A stretch of 64,000 nt of DNA, taken from NCBI RefSeq assembly GCF_020639365.1, contig NZ_JAINUL010000001.1, forward strand, positions 7,633,632-7,697,631, written 5' to 3'. The notes beneath the pieces were generated by a model. That model did no database searches. It saw only the letters and a program-made list of their open reading frames with translations, and was not told the DNA's origin. This DNA is from Streptomyces flavotricini (GTDB taxonomy: Bacteria > Actinomycetota > Actinomycetes > Streptomycetales > Streptomycetaceae). Below are positions 10,296 to 19,866 of this stretch, one piece after another. Numbering within the stretch: position 1 is the first letter of the stretch; every line of letters begins with the position of its first letter. Both the position numbers and the translations under genes were made by a program.

Positions 10296-11129
10296 ATGAG
10301 CCCGCGCCGACCCCCGAAGTCGGTGAGCGCGGCCGACCTCCTGAGCACCCTGGGGCGGCTCACCGCCCGGGCCCGCGCGGGGGCGGAACTGCAAGTGGCC
10401 AGGGTGGAGCTCGCCGAGGCCCTGCAGCGCGAGATGCTGCCCGGCTCCCTGCCCGCCCTGCCCGGGCTGCGCAGCGCGGCCCGGTACGTGCCCGCCCGCC
10501 ACGGCCTGGACATCGGCGGTGACTGGTACGACGGCTTCCGGCTGTCCGGAGGCGGGCTCGCCTTCTCCATCGGCGACGTCCAGGGGCACGATGTGGAGGC
10601 GGCCGCCTTCATGGGGCAGGTCCGCGTCGGCGTGCGCGCGGTGTCCACCGTCCTCGTGGATCCCGGCGAGGTGCTGAGCCGGGCCAACGACGTCCTGCTG
10701 TCGATGGACTGCGAGCTCTTCGCGACCTGCACGCTGCTCCGCTTCGACCCCGAGACACGGGTGCTCGAGAGTGCCCGGGCCGGACACGTGCCCTCCGTCT
10801 GGGCCACCGTCGACGGCCGCTACGGCATCACCGACGACGAGGGCGGCCTGCCGCTCGGAGTGGAGCCTGGCGCCCGGTACGCGGTCACCCGGCGCCGGCT
10901 GGACCAGGCGGGCTCCATCGTCCTGCTCACCGACGGCGTGGTCGAAGGGCCCTCGTTCCCCATCGACGTGGGACTGGCCCGGGTGGCCCGCGTGGTCCGG
11001 GAGGCGGCGGGCGCCGACCCCGACGAGATCGCCGCCGAAATCATGAAGGTGGCCGACTCCACCGGGCACGCGGACGACGCGGCGGTGCTCGTCCTCAGCC
11101 ACGACGCGGCAGGACCCCCGCGCCGTTAG
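10296..11129 (+). CDS. SpoIIE/PP2C-type serine phosphatase
   Basis: A 277-residue protein with an ATG preceded by GGGAGC. After a short helical lead (about 1-50, with AEALQREMLPGSLP) it is a single PPM/SpoIIE phosphatase domain. Metal-binding signatures are GGDWYD (about 73-78), IGDVQGHD (about 91-98), SARAGHVPS (about 155) and STGHADDAAVLVL near the end. Such phosphatases typically dephosphorylate anti-anti-sigma factors in partner-switching cascades. No PAS or GAF sensor domain is present. The next gene, 83 bases downstream on the same strand, is a MASE1 membrane protein, which could supply sensing for this phosphatase (inference). Confidence 0.9.
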   Translation: MSPRRPPKSVSAADLLSTLGRLTARARAGAELQVARVELAEALQREMLPGSLPALPGLRSAARYVPARHGLDIGGDWYDGFRLSGGGLAFSIGDVQGHDVEAAAFMGQVRVGVRAVSTVLVDPGEVLSRANDVLLSMDCELFATCTLLRFDPETRVLESARAGHVPSVWATVDGRYGITDDEGGLPLGVEPGARYAVTRRRLDQAGSIVLLTDGVVEGPSFPIDVGLARVARVVREAAGADPDEIAAEIMKVADSTGHADDAAVLVLSHDAAGPPRR

Positions 11130-11212
11130 GGGGGGGTGTCCGCAAAGTCCCGCCCGCCCCGTGGCACCGCCCTCCGGGCGCACGGCGCTACTTCGCGGCC
11201 ACCCCGTAGCGC

Positions 11213-12208
11213 GTGTCACGGGCCGCCCGGAGGCGGCGGTTGTTGTCTGATGCTGTGGTGCGCACCGAGGAATGGCGACGGTTCGGCGGAACCCTTCTCG
11301 GGATCCTCATCGTCGCCACCGCCTACTACGCCTCAGGACGGATCGGCCTCCTGCTGCGCGTGGTGGTCGACGGTGCGGTGGTGACGCCCCTGTGGCTGCC
11401 GACCGGCATCGCGGTCGCCTCCCTGCTCTGGTTCGGACTGCGGATCTGGCCGGGCATCGCCCTCGGAACGTTCCTCGCCATCGAACACCTCGCCACCTTC
11501 CAGCTCGCCGACGTCGCCATCATCGCCGGGAACACCCTCGCGCCGGTGTGCGCGTACCTGCTCCTGCGCCGCGTGGGCTTCCGCGTCGAGATCGACCGGC
11601 TGCGCGACGGCCTGGCCCTGGTGTTCCTCGGCGGCCTGGTGCCGATGCTGATCAGCGCGTCCATCGGCGCCGGGGTGCTGGTGGCCACCGGGACCCTGGA
11701 GCCCGCCGGGTTCTGGCCGGTGTGGTCGGCGTGGTGGGCGGGCGACGCGATGGGCGTGCTGGTGCTGACCCCGCTGCTGCTCGTCCTGCCCCGGGTACGG
11801 ATGCCCCGGGACGCCTACCGGGTCGCCGAGGGGGTGGGGCTCGCCGTGGCCGCCGGGGCCGTCGTCCTCCTGGCCACGCGGAGCTCCCTGTCGCTGCTCT
11901 TCCTCGTCTTCCCCCTGCTGATCTGGTCGGCCGTACGCTTCCAACTGGCCGGCAGCGCGCCCTGCGTCCTGCTCGTGTCCGTCCTCGCGATCTCGGCGGC
12001 GACCGACGAGGTCGGCCCGTTCGCCGACCACACCCTCTTCGAGGTCATGGTCAACCTCCAGGCGCTCAACGGCTCGGCGGCCCTGACCGCGCTGCTCCTG
12101 TCCGCGCTGGTCACCGAACAGAACAACGTCCGCACGGAGATCGAGCGGGCGTGCGAGGAACTGGCCGAGGTCGTCGAGCGGCTCGCCCCGGGCCGGCCGG
12201 GGGAGTGA
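11213..12208 (+). CDS. MASE1-domain integral membrane protein
   Basis: The longest form is 331 residues from GTG 11213. A GTG at 11255 or 11258 is an equally plausible start. The body consists of about eight hydrophobic membrane segments with MASE1-like features: SGRIGLLL near the first helix, TPLWLPTGIAVASLLWFGLRIWPGIALG (about residues 58-85), and WWAGDAMGVLVLTPLLL (about 175-190). MASE1 is a membrane sensory module normally fused to kinases, cyclases or phosphatases. Here it stands alone with only a short cytoplasmic helical tail (about 300-331). The separate SpoIIE phosphatase just upstream may be its output partner. Confidence 0.85.
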   Translation: MSRAARRRRLLSDAVVRTEEWRRFGGTLLGILIVATAYYASGRIGLLLRVVVDGAVVTPLWLPTGIAVASLLWFGLRIWPGIALGTFLAIEHLATFQLADVAIIAGNTLAPVCAYLLLRRVGFRVEIDRLRDGLALVFLGGLVPMLISASIGAGVLVATGTLEPAGFWPVWSAWWAGDAMGVLVLTPLLLVLPRVRMPRDAYRVAEGVGLAVAAGAVVLLATRSSLSLLFLVFPLLIWSAVRFQLAGSAPCVLLVSVLAISAATDEVGPFADHTLFEVMVNLQALNGSAALTALLLSALVTEQNNVRTEIERACEELAEVVERLAPGRPGE

Positions 12209-12824
12209 CCGGTCCCGCTCACGTACGGGCGCCCGCCGGCGGCAGCGCCTGCGCGACGGCGCGCGCGAGGGCGTACGGAACCCCGCTCGGCCGGGTCGGA
12301 TGGCCGGTCGAACGCGGCCCTGATCCGCCGCAGCAGCACCCGGGAGTGGCTGGCCAGGGCCTGACGGGCCGTGTCCACGAGGCGCGTAGGCGGCGCAGTT
12401 GCGGATCGTGCCCAGCGCGTACGGGGCGTGCGCCCAGGAGGTCGACGGAGGCCGCCGTACCGTCCTCGTGCAGCGGCCTCGTCAGGTACGTCGCGCTGTC
12501 CCCGAACCGGACGCGGCGGCCGGCTCCGGTCGGATGGTGGCATCGGGGGTCCTCCCGTCTCGGCGTACCCGGGGGGCGCCGGCCCGATAACGCCGCCGGG
12601 GCTGGGAGGTGACGGGCCGGCAGGTGCCTGAGGCCCGTACCGCCGGACCGGCTCCTCCTTCCGGGCCGGTCCGTGCGGCGCCTTCACCACCGGCGGTCCG
12701 ACCGGCGATGGGGGTGCAAACGCGCCCACCCGGCGGCGGAGGGGCTCCGCTGCCGGGTGGGCGGTGGGGAGAGGAGAGGGGAGAGGAGCGGCCTCACCCC
12801 CTCGGGCACGAGGCCCTTGGGGAC
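12209..12824. other. Gap holding a decayed reverse-strand ORF
   Basis: No intact gene is present in this 616-base region. Coding-like segments on the minus strand are described in the pseudogene entry (12219-12543). The rest (12544-12824) is proline/arginine-rich in every frame and appears non-coding. It includes a purine-rich stretch (GGGGAGAGGAGAGG) just after the RDD gene. Confidence 0.4.
12219..12543 (-). pseudogene. Possible frameshifted gene remnant of unknown function
   Basis: Reading the minus strand, coding-like sequence jumps between frames. One frame gives VRFGDSATYLTRPLHEDG followed by ASVDLL. A second gives LVDTARQALASHSRVLLRRI and RAAFDRP. The first frame then resumes as VPYALARAVAQALPPAG and ends in a stop at 12219-12221. 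Two frameshifts would be needed to join them. I do not recognise the family. The helical, Arg-rich middle is compatible with a small regulatory protein. The call rests only on amino acid composition, so it is tentative. Confidence 0.35.
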
Positions 12825-13478
12825 TCAGCCCTTGGGGACCTGGATGACGACGGTGTTGCACACCTTGTCGGCGAAGGTCTGCTTCTTGTCGTCCCACAGC
12901 GGCCACAGGAAGCCGATGTAGCAGGGGATGCCGTCGAGGGCGTGGGCCAGCTTGCGGACGAAGGCCATGCCGAACCCGAGGAAGGCGCCGTCGGCCTCGC
13001 GGCGCAGGCTGATGCCCACGACCTTCTTGCCGATCGTCTGGCCCGTGGTGCCTTCCTTGTAGAGCTGGAAGATGGCCATGCCCAGCGCGTACAGCCAGCC
13101 GATCATGAAGAACACGCCGGGGCCGGAGTTCGCGGGGTCGCTGCTGATGGCCAGGTCGATGAAGCCGAGGGCGTACATCGGACCCGCGATGATCAGTCCG
13201 TCGAGCAGGTACGCACCGAAGCGCTGACCCCAGTGCGCGAGCGGCGGCATGCCCGAGCCCGGCATGCCCGGCATGCCGGGCGGCGGGTAGGCGCCGTACG
13301 GCGGCGGGGTCTGCTGCGGGGCCTGCTGGGGGTAGCCGTACTGGGGCGGGACGCCCTGTGGAGGCTGCTGCGGGTAGCCGTACTGCGGGGGCACGCCCTG
13401 CGGGGCCTGCTGCGGGTAGCCGGGCTGACCCTGCGGGGGCTGCTGGCCGTACGGGTTGTTCGGGTCGCCGAAGCTCAT
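12825..13478 (-). CDS. RDD family membrane protein with Pro/Gln/Tyr-rich N-terminus
   Basis: The ATG at 13478 has GGAGAG about 7 bases upstream, giving 217 residues. Residues 1-75 are a low-complexity Pro/Gln/Gly/Tyr region containing near-repeats of the type PPQYGYPQQ. The remaining part is an RDD domain with three or four membrane helices: the Arg-Asp hallmark as RFGAYLLDGLIIAG, then GQTIGKKVVGISLRR, and a C-terminal DKVCNTVVI. RDD proteins are widespread small membrane proteins, some linked to ion transport. The PQY-rich extension is common in actinobacterial members. The function is unassigned. Confidence 0.88.
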   Translation of the reverse strand: MSFGDPNNPYGQQPPQGQPGYPQQAPQGVPPQYGYPQQPPQGVPPQYGYPQQAPQQTPPPYGAYPPPGMPGMPGSGMPPLAHWGQRFGAYLLDGLIIAGPMYALGFIDLAISSDPANSGPGVFFMIGWLYALGMAIFQLYKEGTTGQTIGKKVVGISLRREADGAFLGFGMAFVRKLAHALDGIPCYIGFLWPLWDDKKQTFADKVCNTVVIQVPKG

Positions 13479-13786
13479 GGCGAAAACTCTCCGGTGTCGG
13501 AAACGGGGACGTAGCGGATGGATCGGAGGAACATCACCATGTATCCGGTTTGCCCCCCTGAGCTGCCGCGATCTAGCGCGCATCATCGTGGTCGTTCCAT
13601 CGACCACTTGTCCAATCCGGCCAGATGGGCCTCTTTCGGCCCGGTCGCGCGTGTCGGCCGCGCAGCGGTGGCCGAATCCGATATGCGCGAATTCCCCACG
13701 CGTCTGACCCGGTGGTAACTTCCGCGAGTTGATCTTGCCGGTCGCCCCCTCGCGGCGACGGCGATCCCTCTCGCAAGGAAGTCACC
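13479..13786. promoter_or_regulatory. Divergent promoter region between RDD and phospholipase D genes
   Basis: About 308 bases with no gene. They must hold promoters for both flanking genes. AAGGA at about 13777 is the ribosome binding site for the phospholipase GTG. I see no strong palindrome. Confidence 0.45.
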
Positions 13787-15451
13787 GTGCACCGCCATAC
13801 CCCCGCCCTCCGGCGCCCGTCCGCTCACCGTCCGTCAGTCCTCGCCGCACGCACGGCGGTACCGGCGGTCCTGCTGGCGCTGTTCGCCGCCGTCCCGGCC
13901 TCGGCCGCTCCGCTGGCCGGCTCCGGGGGCGCCACCGCGGCGCCCCACCTCGACGCGGTGGAGCAGACCCTGCGCCAGGTTTCCCCCGGCCTCGAAGGCC
14001 AGGTGTGGGAACGCACCGCCGGCAACGTGCTCGAGGCCGGGGCACCCGGCGGCGCCGACTGGCTGCTGCAGACCCCCGGTTGCTGGGGTGATGACAAGTG
14101 CACCGCGCGCCCGGGGACCGAGCAGCTGCTCTCGAAGATGACGCGCAACATCTCCCAGGCGACGCGCACCGTCGACATATCGACCCTGGCACCGTTCCCC
14201 AACGGCGCGTTCCAGGACGCGATCGTCTCGGGCCTCAAGTCCTCGGCCGCGCGCGGCAACAAGCTCAAGGTGCGCGTGCTGGTCGGCGCCGCGCCGGTCT
14301 ACCACCTGAACGTACTGCCGTCGAAGTACCGGGACGAGCTCGTCGCCAAGCTCGGCGCCGACGCCCGCAACGTCGACCTCAACGTGGCCTCGATGACCAC
14401 CTCGAAGACGGCGTTCTCCTGGAACCACTCCAAGCTCCTCGTGGTCGACGGCCAGTCCGTGATCACCGGCGGCATCAACGACTGGAAGGACGACTACCTG
14501 GAGACCGCCCACCCGGTCGCCGACGTCGACCTCGCCCTGCGCGGCCCCGCCGCCGCGTCCGCCGGCCGCTACCTGGACGAGCTGTGGTCCTGGACCTGCC
14601 AGAACAAGAGCAACATCGCCAGCGTCTGGTTCGCCTCCTCCAACGGCGCCGCCTGCATGCCCGCGATGGCCAAGGACACCGCCCCCGCCACGCCCGCGGC
14701 GGCCCCGGGCGACGTACCGGCCGTCGCCGTCGGCGGACTCGGCGTCGGCATCAAGCGCAACGACCCGTCGTCGGCCTTCCGGCCCACGCTGCCCAGCGCC
14801 CCCGACACCAAGTGCGTCGTCGGCCTGCACGACAACACCAACGCCGACCGCGACTACGACACGGTCAACCCGGAGGAGAGCGCCCTGCGGACGCTGATCT
14901 CCAGTGCGACCCGGCACATCGAGATCTCCCAGCAGGACGTGAACGCGACCTGCCCGCCGCTGCCCCGCTACGACATCCGCGTCTACGACGCCCTCGCCGC
15001 GCGGATGGCGGCCGGCGTCAAGGTCCGCATCGTCGTCAGCGACCCCGCCAACCGCGGAGCCGTGGGCAGCGGCGGCTACTCCCAGATCAAGTCGCTCTCG
15101 GAGATCAGCGACACCCTGCACGACCGCCTCGCCCTGCTGACCGGCGACCAGGGCGCGGCCAAGGCGACCATGTGCTCCAACCTCCAGCTGGCCACCTTCC
15201 GCAGCTCCCAGAGCCCGACGTGGGCCGACGGCCACCCGTACGCGCAGCACCACAAGGTGGTCTCCGTCGACGACTCGGCCTTCTACATCGGCTCCAAGAA
15301 CCTCTACCCGGCGTGGCTCCAGGACTTCGGCTACGTGGTGGAGAGCCCGGCGGCGGCCGCCCAGCTGAACGCGCAGCTCCTGGCCCCGCAGTGGCAGTAC
15401 TCCCGCGCGACGGCCACGGTCGACCACGAGCGCGCCCTCTGCCAGTCCTGA
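13787..15451 (+). CDS. Secreted phospholipase D
   Basis: This 554-residue exported enzyme hydrolyses, and in related enzymes also transphosphatidylates, phospholipid head groups. The GTG start follows AAGGA. A signal peptide covers about 1-41. The mature start ([19 protein letters not shown]) closely matches the known Streptomyces phospholipase D enzymes. Both HxKxxxxD catalytic motifs are intact: His214/Lys216/Asp221 in the first half and His488/Lys490/Asp495 in the second. The strongly conserved [16 protein letters not shown] segment lies between them. The length matches the family. The gene stands alone and ends in a strong shared terminator. Confidence 0.96.
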   Translation: MHRHTPALRRPSAHRPSVLAARTAVPAVLLALFAAVPASAAPLAGSGGATAAPHLDAVEQTLRQVSPGLEGQVWERTAGNVLEAGAPGGADWLLQTPGCWGDDKCTARPGTEQLLSKMTRNISQATRTVDISTLAPFPNGAFQDAIVSGLKSSAARGNKLKVRVLVGAAPVYHLNVLPSKYRDELVAKLGADARNVDLNVASMTTSKTAFSWNHSKLLVVDGQSVITGGINDWKDDYLETAHPVADVDLALRGPAAASAGRYLDELWSWTCQNKSNIASVWFASSNGAACMPAMAKDTAPATPAAAPGDVPAVAVGGLGVGIKRNDPSSAFRPTLPSAPDTKCVVGLHDNTNADRDYDTVNPEESALRTLISSATRHIEISQQDVNATCPPLPRYDIRVYDALAARMAAGVKVRIVVSDPANRGAVGSGGYSQIKSLSEISDTLHDRLALLTGDQGAAKATMCSNLQLATFRSSQSPTWADGHPYAQHHKVVSVDDSAFYIGSKNLYPAWLQDFGYVVESPAAAAQLNAQLLAPQWQYSRATATVDHERALCQS

Positions 15452-15466
15452 CCCCCTCCCGCCACC

Positions 15467-15513
15467 CACGCGAAACCGCCCCCGGCAGCCACTGCCGGGG
15501 GCGGTTTCGCGTG
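15467..15513. terminator. Bidirectional terminator between phospholipase D and LamG/ricin genes
   Basis: A perfect 22-bp stem (15467-15488 and 15492-15513) with a 3-base loop lies between two convergent genes. It has A-rich and T-rich stretches inside the stem (GAAACC/GGTTTC). It is the strongest terminator in the window. Confidence 0.85.
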
Positions 15514-15539
15514 CTCTACGGGTCAGCCGTCGCTGCGCG

Positions 15540-18500
15540 CTAGGGGAGCGGTACGGGCAGCGGGGCGGTGCTCAGCGCCGGGATGGTCCAGCGCTGGGGG
15601 TTGGTGGCGTTGCAGTCCCAGAGGTAGAGCTGCGTGCCGGTGTTCATGTTGCTGGTGTCGAGGCAGCGGCCCGACTTGGGGTGGTAGATCGTGCCGTCGG
15701 CGTGGGGCAGGAACTGCTGGCCGTAGCTGCCGTTGCAGGGGTAGAGCCAGATGAGCGTGCCGTTGGTGGTGCCGGCGTAGGCGGCGTCGATGCACTTGCC
15801 CGCGACGCGGATGGTGCCGTCGGCCCGGATCTCGAACTTCTGGGCTTCGCCGCCGTTGATCATGTTGCAGTCCCAGGCCTGGATCCTGTTCCCGTCCGTG
15901 GTGCGGCCGTTGTCGTTGTCCAGGCAGTGGCTCGGCTTGGCCGCCAAGGACATCGGGCCGGTGGCTCCGGGCGCGGTGAGGGTGGCCGCGTAGGGGTAGA
16001 CGGCGAGGTTGCTGATACCGCCGGTGAAGCCCCCGAAGTAGTCGGGCGCTCCGTTGACCTTGTAGCGGCCGGACACGAGCGAACCGCTGGGGGCGGGGCT
16101 GGTGGAGGCCACGTGGTGGCCCGTCGCGCCGAGGGCGCCGTTGACGTAGAGGCTCATCAGGGCCGTGTCGGCGTTGTAGACCGCGGTCAGCTGCGTCCAC
16201 GCGTCCGGGACGAAAGCGGCCGAGTCGTTGACGCCCGCGTCCGACCAGTCGTAGGCCCAGCCGTCGACGTCGCCCTTGGCCAGGGCGAACCGCCACTGCT
16301 TGGTGGCCGGGTCGGCGTAGAGGGTGAACGCGCTGTTGCGGGTGTTGTCCTGGCTGAGGACCAGGGCGCCGGTGCCGGAGACCTTCGCCCACGTACTGAT
16401 GGTGAAGCTCTTGCGGGTGTCGATCACCGACTTGCCGGTGGTCATGGTCGCCTGACCGCCGCCGAACGCCGCGTACGCGGTGCTGCGACCGCCGATGGTC
16501 GCGGTGGGCCAGGTGACCCCGCTCGTGGTCGCGGGGTAGTCGCCCACGGCGCTCGGCGTGATGCCGCCGCTCTGCCCGGTGAGCTTCCACTGGGCGGCGG
16601 GAGCGGAGAGGTTGCCGAGGAACGCCGGCGTCTGGCTGATGCCGGTGACGTTCAGCGGCTGGGCGGTGCCGGTTCCGGCGAGGGTGGCGAGCTGCCGGTT
16701 GGCGCTGACGGCCCACAGGTCGGCGAGCTTGTCGCCCGTGACGTCGCCCGAGGTGCCGATGGCAGGGAAGGCCGCCTGCTCCAGGCCCGAGGCGATCTTG
16801 ACGCGGCCCGCGGCGTTGCCCCAGGTGGTGGGGTCCACGTTGCCGTCGGAACCCTTGCTGCCGTAGGTGCGCAGCAGGTCACCGGTGGCGTTGTCGCGCA
16901 GCCACAGGTCGGGGATGCCGTCGCCGTTGAGGTCGCCGGGGGCGGCGACGGTGAACTTGTCCCAGTCGCCGTTGCCGACGAGTACGGGCTGGCCGTTGCT
17001 GTCGAGGGTGCCGAAGATGCTGGTGTAGTAGGCCCAGAGCTGCTTGCCCTGCTTGACGAGGAGGTCGGGTACGCCGTCGCCGTTGAGGTCGCCGGGGGCG
17101 ATGATCTGTTCGGCGTTGTACCAGTGGTCGTCGCCGTTCCAGTCGTCGCCGTAGTCGCAGCCCGTGGTGGGGTCCTTGACGGGGCAGGCGACGGTCAGCT
17201 CGACGGGGTTGTTGACCGCGGTGCCCTGGCCGTTGTTCGAGTAGGCCCAGAGCTTCTTGGTGTTCATGCCGGACGGCTGCTGGAGGGCGACCAGGTCGTT
17301 GTACCCGTCACCGTCCCAGTCGCCGAAGGTGTCGATCTGGGCGCCGCCGAAGGACACGCCGCCGTCGGCGGCCGGCGCGAACTTGCCGTTGCCCTGGCCG
17401 GCGTACATGAGCAGGGTGCCCCGGGAGTCGACGGTCCAGATGTCGCGGTTCCCGTCGCCGTTGAGGTCCTTGGGGCCGTCCACGGTCTGCGAACGCGTCG
17501 CGTAGTACAGGTAGGACGTGGTGTCCGAGCGGTTGCCGGCCTTGTCCACGCTGTAGGCGTAGATGTAGTGCGGGCCGGATCCCGAGGGAGCGATGGTCAC
17601 GCTGCCGCTCGCGGGCACCGGGCGGTTCCACGGTTCGAAGTCCGTCGAGTAGATGATCTCCTTCACGTCGGTGACGCCGTTGGCGCTGAAGGTGAAGGTG
17701 CCGGGGGTGCGGGCCTTGCCGGTGGTGGCGGGCCAGCCGTTCCGGCCGTCGGGGAACTGGGTGGAGCTGATGACCGGGGGCTTGCTGGGCCGGTTGCGGT
17801 CGACGGAGAACTTGCAGCTCGGCGACCACACGGAGGTGGCGCCGTCGCCGTCCTTGGCACGGACCTGCCAGGTGTAGTCGCCGCTCGGCAGGCTGGCGTC
17901 GGGGATGCTCCAGGTGGTGACCTTGCCGTTGTTGGCGGGCAGGGTCTGGGTGGCCACCGGGGTGCTCTGGCCGGCCTTGAAGACCTGGTACTCGGCGTTC
18001 AGGTTGCCGGCGTCACGGTCGGAGAAGGTGGCGTAGAGCCCGACGCGGGTGTTGCCGATCGCCCCGCCGTTGGCGCAGGAGGTGGAGGGGGAGGTGCCGA
18101 GCGCGGACGGGGTGTCCGGCGGGTTGTTGTACTCGGTCTCCAGCGTGATCGTCTTCGGGTCGAAGCGCTTCCACTGGTACTGGTCGCCCTCGTTCGGCGC
18201 GTAGAGGCCGAGCGTGATGGAGGACCAGCCCTTGGAAGCGGACTCCTTGGCGAGGTCGGTGGCGTTGAACTCGAGGTTGCCCGCACCGCATTCGGCGCGG
18301 CCCTTGGCGGCCGTCACGGTGTCGAGCTTGCGGCCCTTGCCGGGCTGGTTGTTCCAGGTCGTCTTCGGCGAGATCGCCCCGGTGCTCCACAGCTCGACCG
18401 GAGTCGCCGTGCACGACCAGGACCAGGTCTCCTTCACGCGGAACGTGGACTTGGTGACCTGGGCGCCCTTGAGATTGGCGGTGTCGAGCTGGAAGAACGA

Positions 18501-19628
18501 CCGCGACAGGCCGTTCGTCTCGCTCTCGTAGCCGACGCGGACGTCCTGCTTGGTGTTCCAATACGAGTTGTTCGGCCAGCTCCGGTACGCCCAGGCCCAG
18601 TTCTGCCGCTCGCCCCAGGCGACGGAGGGGTCGATGAACACGGGGTACTTGGTGGCCGCACTGGTCAGGAGGGCCTGGTCGGGCTTGATCTCCAGATTGC
18701 CGCCCGACACCGTCGTCGGCATCTGGGCGTCCTTGGCGCCGGAGGGCGGCACGAACGCGTCGGCAGGTGCGGGCTGGGTGTCGCCGGTGGCGGCGGCGAG
18801 CATGCTGGGTGCCGCGGTCTTGGACTTCAGGAGTGGGGTGCTGCCGCCGCTGGTGCCGCCGGGGGTGGTGGTGGAGTCCCACATCATGGGGGTGGAGGCG
18901 GTGAAGACGCTCTGTCCGGCGGGGTTGACGGCGTTGATCAGGCCGGTCGTGGCGTCGGTGGAGACGTTCAGGCCGACGGTGTCGAGTTTGAACTTGAGCG
19001 TGGCGAGGTCGGGGTGCTGGGCGGCGGCGGCGGTTTTGACGACCAGGAGCTGGGAGAAGCCCTCGACTTCGGCCTTCAGCTGCAGGTCCACGTCCGGCAG
19101 GACGTTGGCGTAGGTGGCGACGTTCCCGGCGAGGGTGGGCTTGGGCAGTGCCCTGGGCCAGGTCAGGGACAGGGTCCGGCCGTCGCGGACACCGGTCAGG
19201 AGCGCGCCGGTGCCGCCGCCGGAGAAGGTGACCGAGACCGCTGAGGCCTTGGGGGTGACCCGTCCGTCGGGAGCGAACTGCAAGGTCGCGTCCGTGGGCA
19301 GCCACACACCGGCGCGCAGGATCCGCACGGTGGTTCCGTGCCGGTTGACCGACCACTTGCCCGTCGGCAGCGCCCACGTGTCGGACGACTCGGTCCGCGC
19401 GGACATCAGCTCGTAGGGCTGACCCGTCTCCTTGGCCTTGGCGAGAGCGAAGTCCTTCGCACTCATCGAACCCTCGGCCACCGGATCCGACACCGCGGCG
19501 GAAGCCGACACCGCAGGATGCAGGACACTCAATCCGGAAGCAGCAATTCCGCCTGCTAGGGCTACGGAAGCGAGCCGCGAAATTCTGCGCCGATGGGTCT
19601 TTTGGTGAGGGCTGGTTTTCATTGCCAC
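15540..19628 (-). CDS. Very large secreted DNRLRE/VCBS/LamG/ricin-lectin protein
   Basis: A 1362-residue exported protein. The GTG at 19628 is placed 5 bases after GGAG; an ATG two codons later is possible. Layout: signal peptide (1-45); a wall-protein N-terminal region (about 95-250); a DNRLRE-like beta domain (about 330-500); Fn3-like segments (about 500-700); five FG-GAP/VCBS calcium-binding repeats (about 718-980, for example [36 protein letters not shown]); a LamG-like jelly-roll (about 1040-1215); and a C-terminal ricin B lectin (about 1228-1350, QxW-type blades). The architecture suggests carbohydrate or wall binding. No catalytic domain is recognised. It is divergent from the RHS toxin gene and shares its upstream region. 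Confidence 0.88.
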   Translation of the reverse strand: MAMKTSPHQKTHRRRISRLASVALAGGIAASGLSVLHPAVSASAAVSDPVAEGSMSAKDFALAKAKETGQPYELMSARTESSDTWALPTGKWSVNRHGTTVRILRAGVWLPTDATLQFAPDGRVTPKASAVSVTFSGGGTGALLTGVRDGRTLSLTWPRALPKPTLAGNVATYANVLPDVDLQLKAEVEGFSQLLVVKTAAAAQHPDLATLKFKLDTVGLNVSTDATTGLINAVNPAGQSVFTASTPMMWDSTTTPGGTSGGSTPLLKSKTAAPSMLAAATGDTQPAPADAFVPPSGAKDAQMPTTVSGGNLEIKPDQALLTSAATKYPVFIDPSVAWGERQNWAWAYRSWPNNSYWNTKQDVRVGYESETNGLSRSFFQLDTANLKGAQVTKSTFRVKETWSWSCTATPVELWSTGAISPKTTWNNQPGKGRKLDTVTAAKGRAECGAGNLEFNATDLAKESASKGWSSITLGLYAPNEGDQYQWKRFDPKTITLETEYNNPPDTPSALGTSPSTSCANGGAIGNTRVGLYATFSDRDAGNLNAEYQVFKAGQSTPVATQTLPANNGKVTTWSIPDASLPSGDYTWQVRAKDGDGATSVWSPSCKFSVDRNRPSKPPVISSTQFPDGRNGWPATTGKARTPGTFTFSANGVTDVKEIIYSTDFEPWNRPVPASGSVTIAPSGSGPHYIYAYSVDKAGNRSDTTSYLYYATRSQTVDGPKDLNGDGNRDIWTVDSRGTLLMYAGQGNGKFAPAADGGVSFGGAQIDTFGDWDGDGYNDLVALQQPSGMNTKKLWAYSNNGQGTAVNNPVELTVACPVKDPTTGCDYGDDWNGDDHWYNAEQIIAPGDLNGDGVPDLLVKQGKQLWAYYTSIFGTLDSNGQPVLVGNGDWDKFTVAAPGDLNGDGIPDLWLRDNATGDLLRTYGSKGSDGNVDPTTWGNAAGRVKIASGLEQAAFPAIGTSGDVTGDKLADLWAVSANRQLATLAGTGTAQPLNVTGISQTPAFLGNLSAPAAQWKLTGQSGGITPSAVGDYPATTSGVTWPTATIGGRSTAYAAFGGGQATMTTGKSVIDTRKSFTISTWAKVSGTGALVLSQDNTRNSAFTLYADPATKQWRFALAKGDVDGWAYDWSDAGVNDSAAFVPDAWTQLTAVYNADTALMSLYVNGALGATGHHVASTSPAPSGSLVSGRYKVNGAPDYFGGFTGGISNLAVYPYAATLTAPGATGPMSLAAKPSHCLDNDNGRTTDGNRIQAWDCNMINGGEAQKFEIRADGTIRVAGKCIDAAYAGTTNGTLIWLYPCNGSYGQQFLPHADGTIYHPKSGRCLDTSNMNTGTQLYLWDCNATNPQRWTIPALSTAPLPVPLP

Positions 19629-19866
19629 GCAAACTCCAGTTGTCAGATATTCGGGGCGACTCTACTTGAATGCGGGGAGGCAACCTCCACTCTGACCTGC
19701 ACTTTCTATGTCGCGCTTACCCCAACTGCCCGATTCGTCAACAAGATCCATTTTGCTGCGATTGGATATTTGAGGGGCGATCTTCCGTGAGATGTCCGGA
19801 GTGCCGGTTGATGCAATTCGGCCTGTTAATCTCGCTCCGGAAATTGCACAGGAACATGAGGTAAGT
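19629..19866. promoter_or_regulatory. Shared divergent promoter region of the LamG/ricin and RHS genes
   Basis: A 238-base region, noticeably more AT-rich than its surroundings (for example GATCCATTTTGCTGCGATTGG near 19745, and GGATATTTGAGG). It separates two giant secreted-protein genes transcribed away from each other. An open frame from 19792 enters the RHS gene, but its first 25 codons look like leader sequence. I see no clear operator palindrome. Confidence 0.5.

Noticed and set aside
15681-19244. 1187-codon plus-strand frame opposite the LamG/ricin gene
   Set aside because: A Val/Gly/Ala-rich antisense shadow of codon-biased DNA. The minus strand encodes well-defined VCBS, LamG and ricin modules.
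19792-19866. Upstream in-frame start of the RHS gene
   Set aside because: The 25 extra residues disrupt a clean signal peptide, while GTG 19867 has a well-placed GAGG site.
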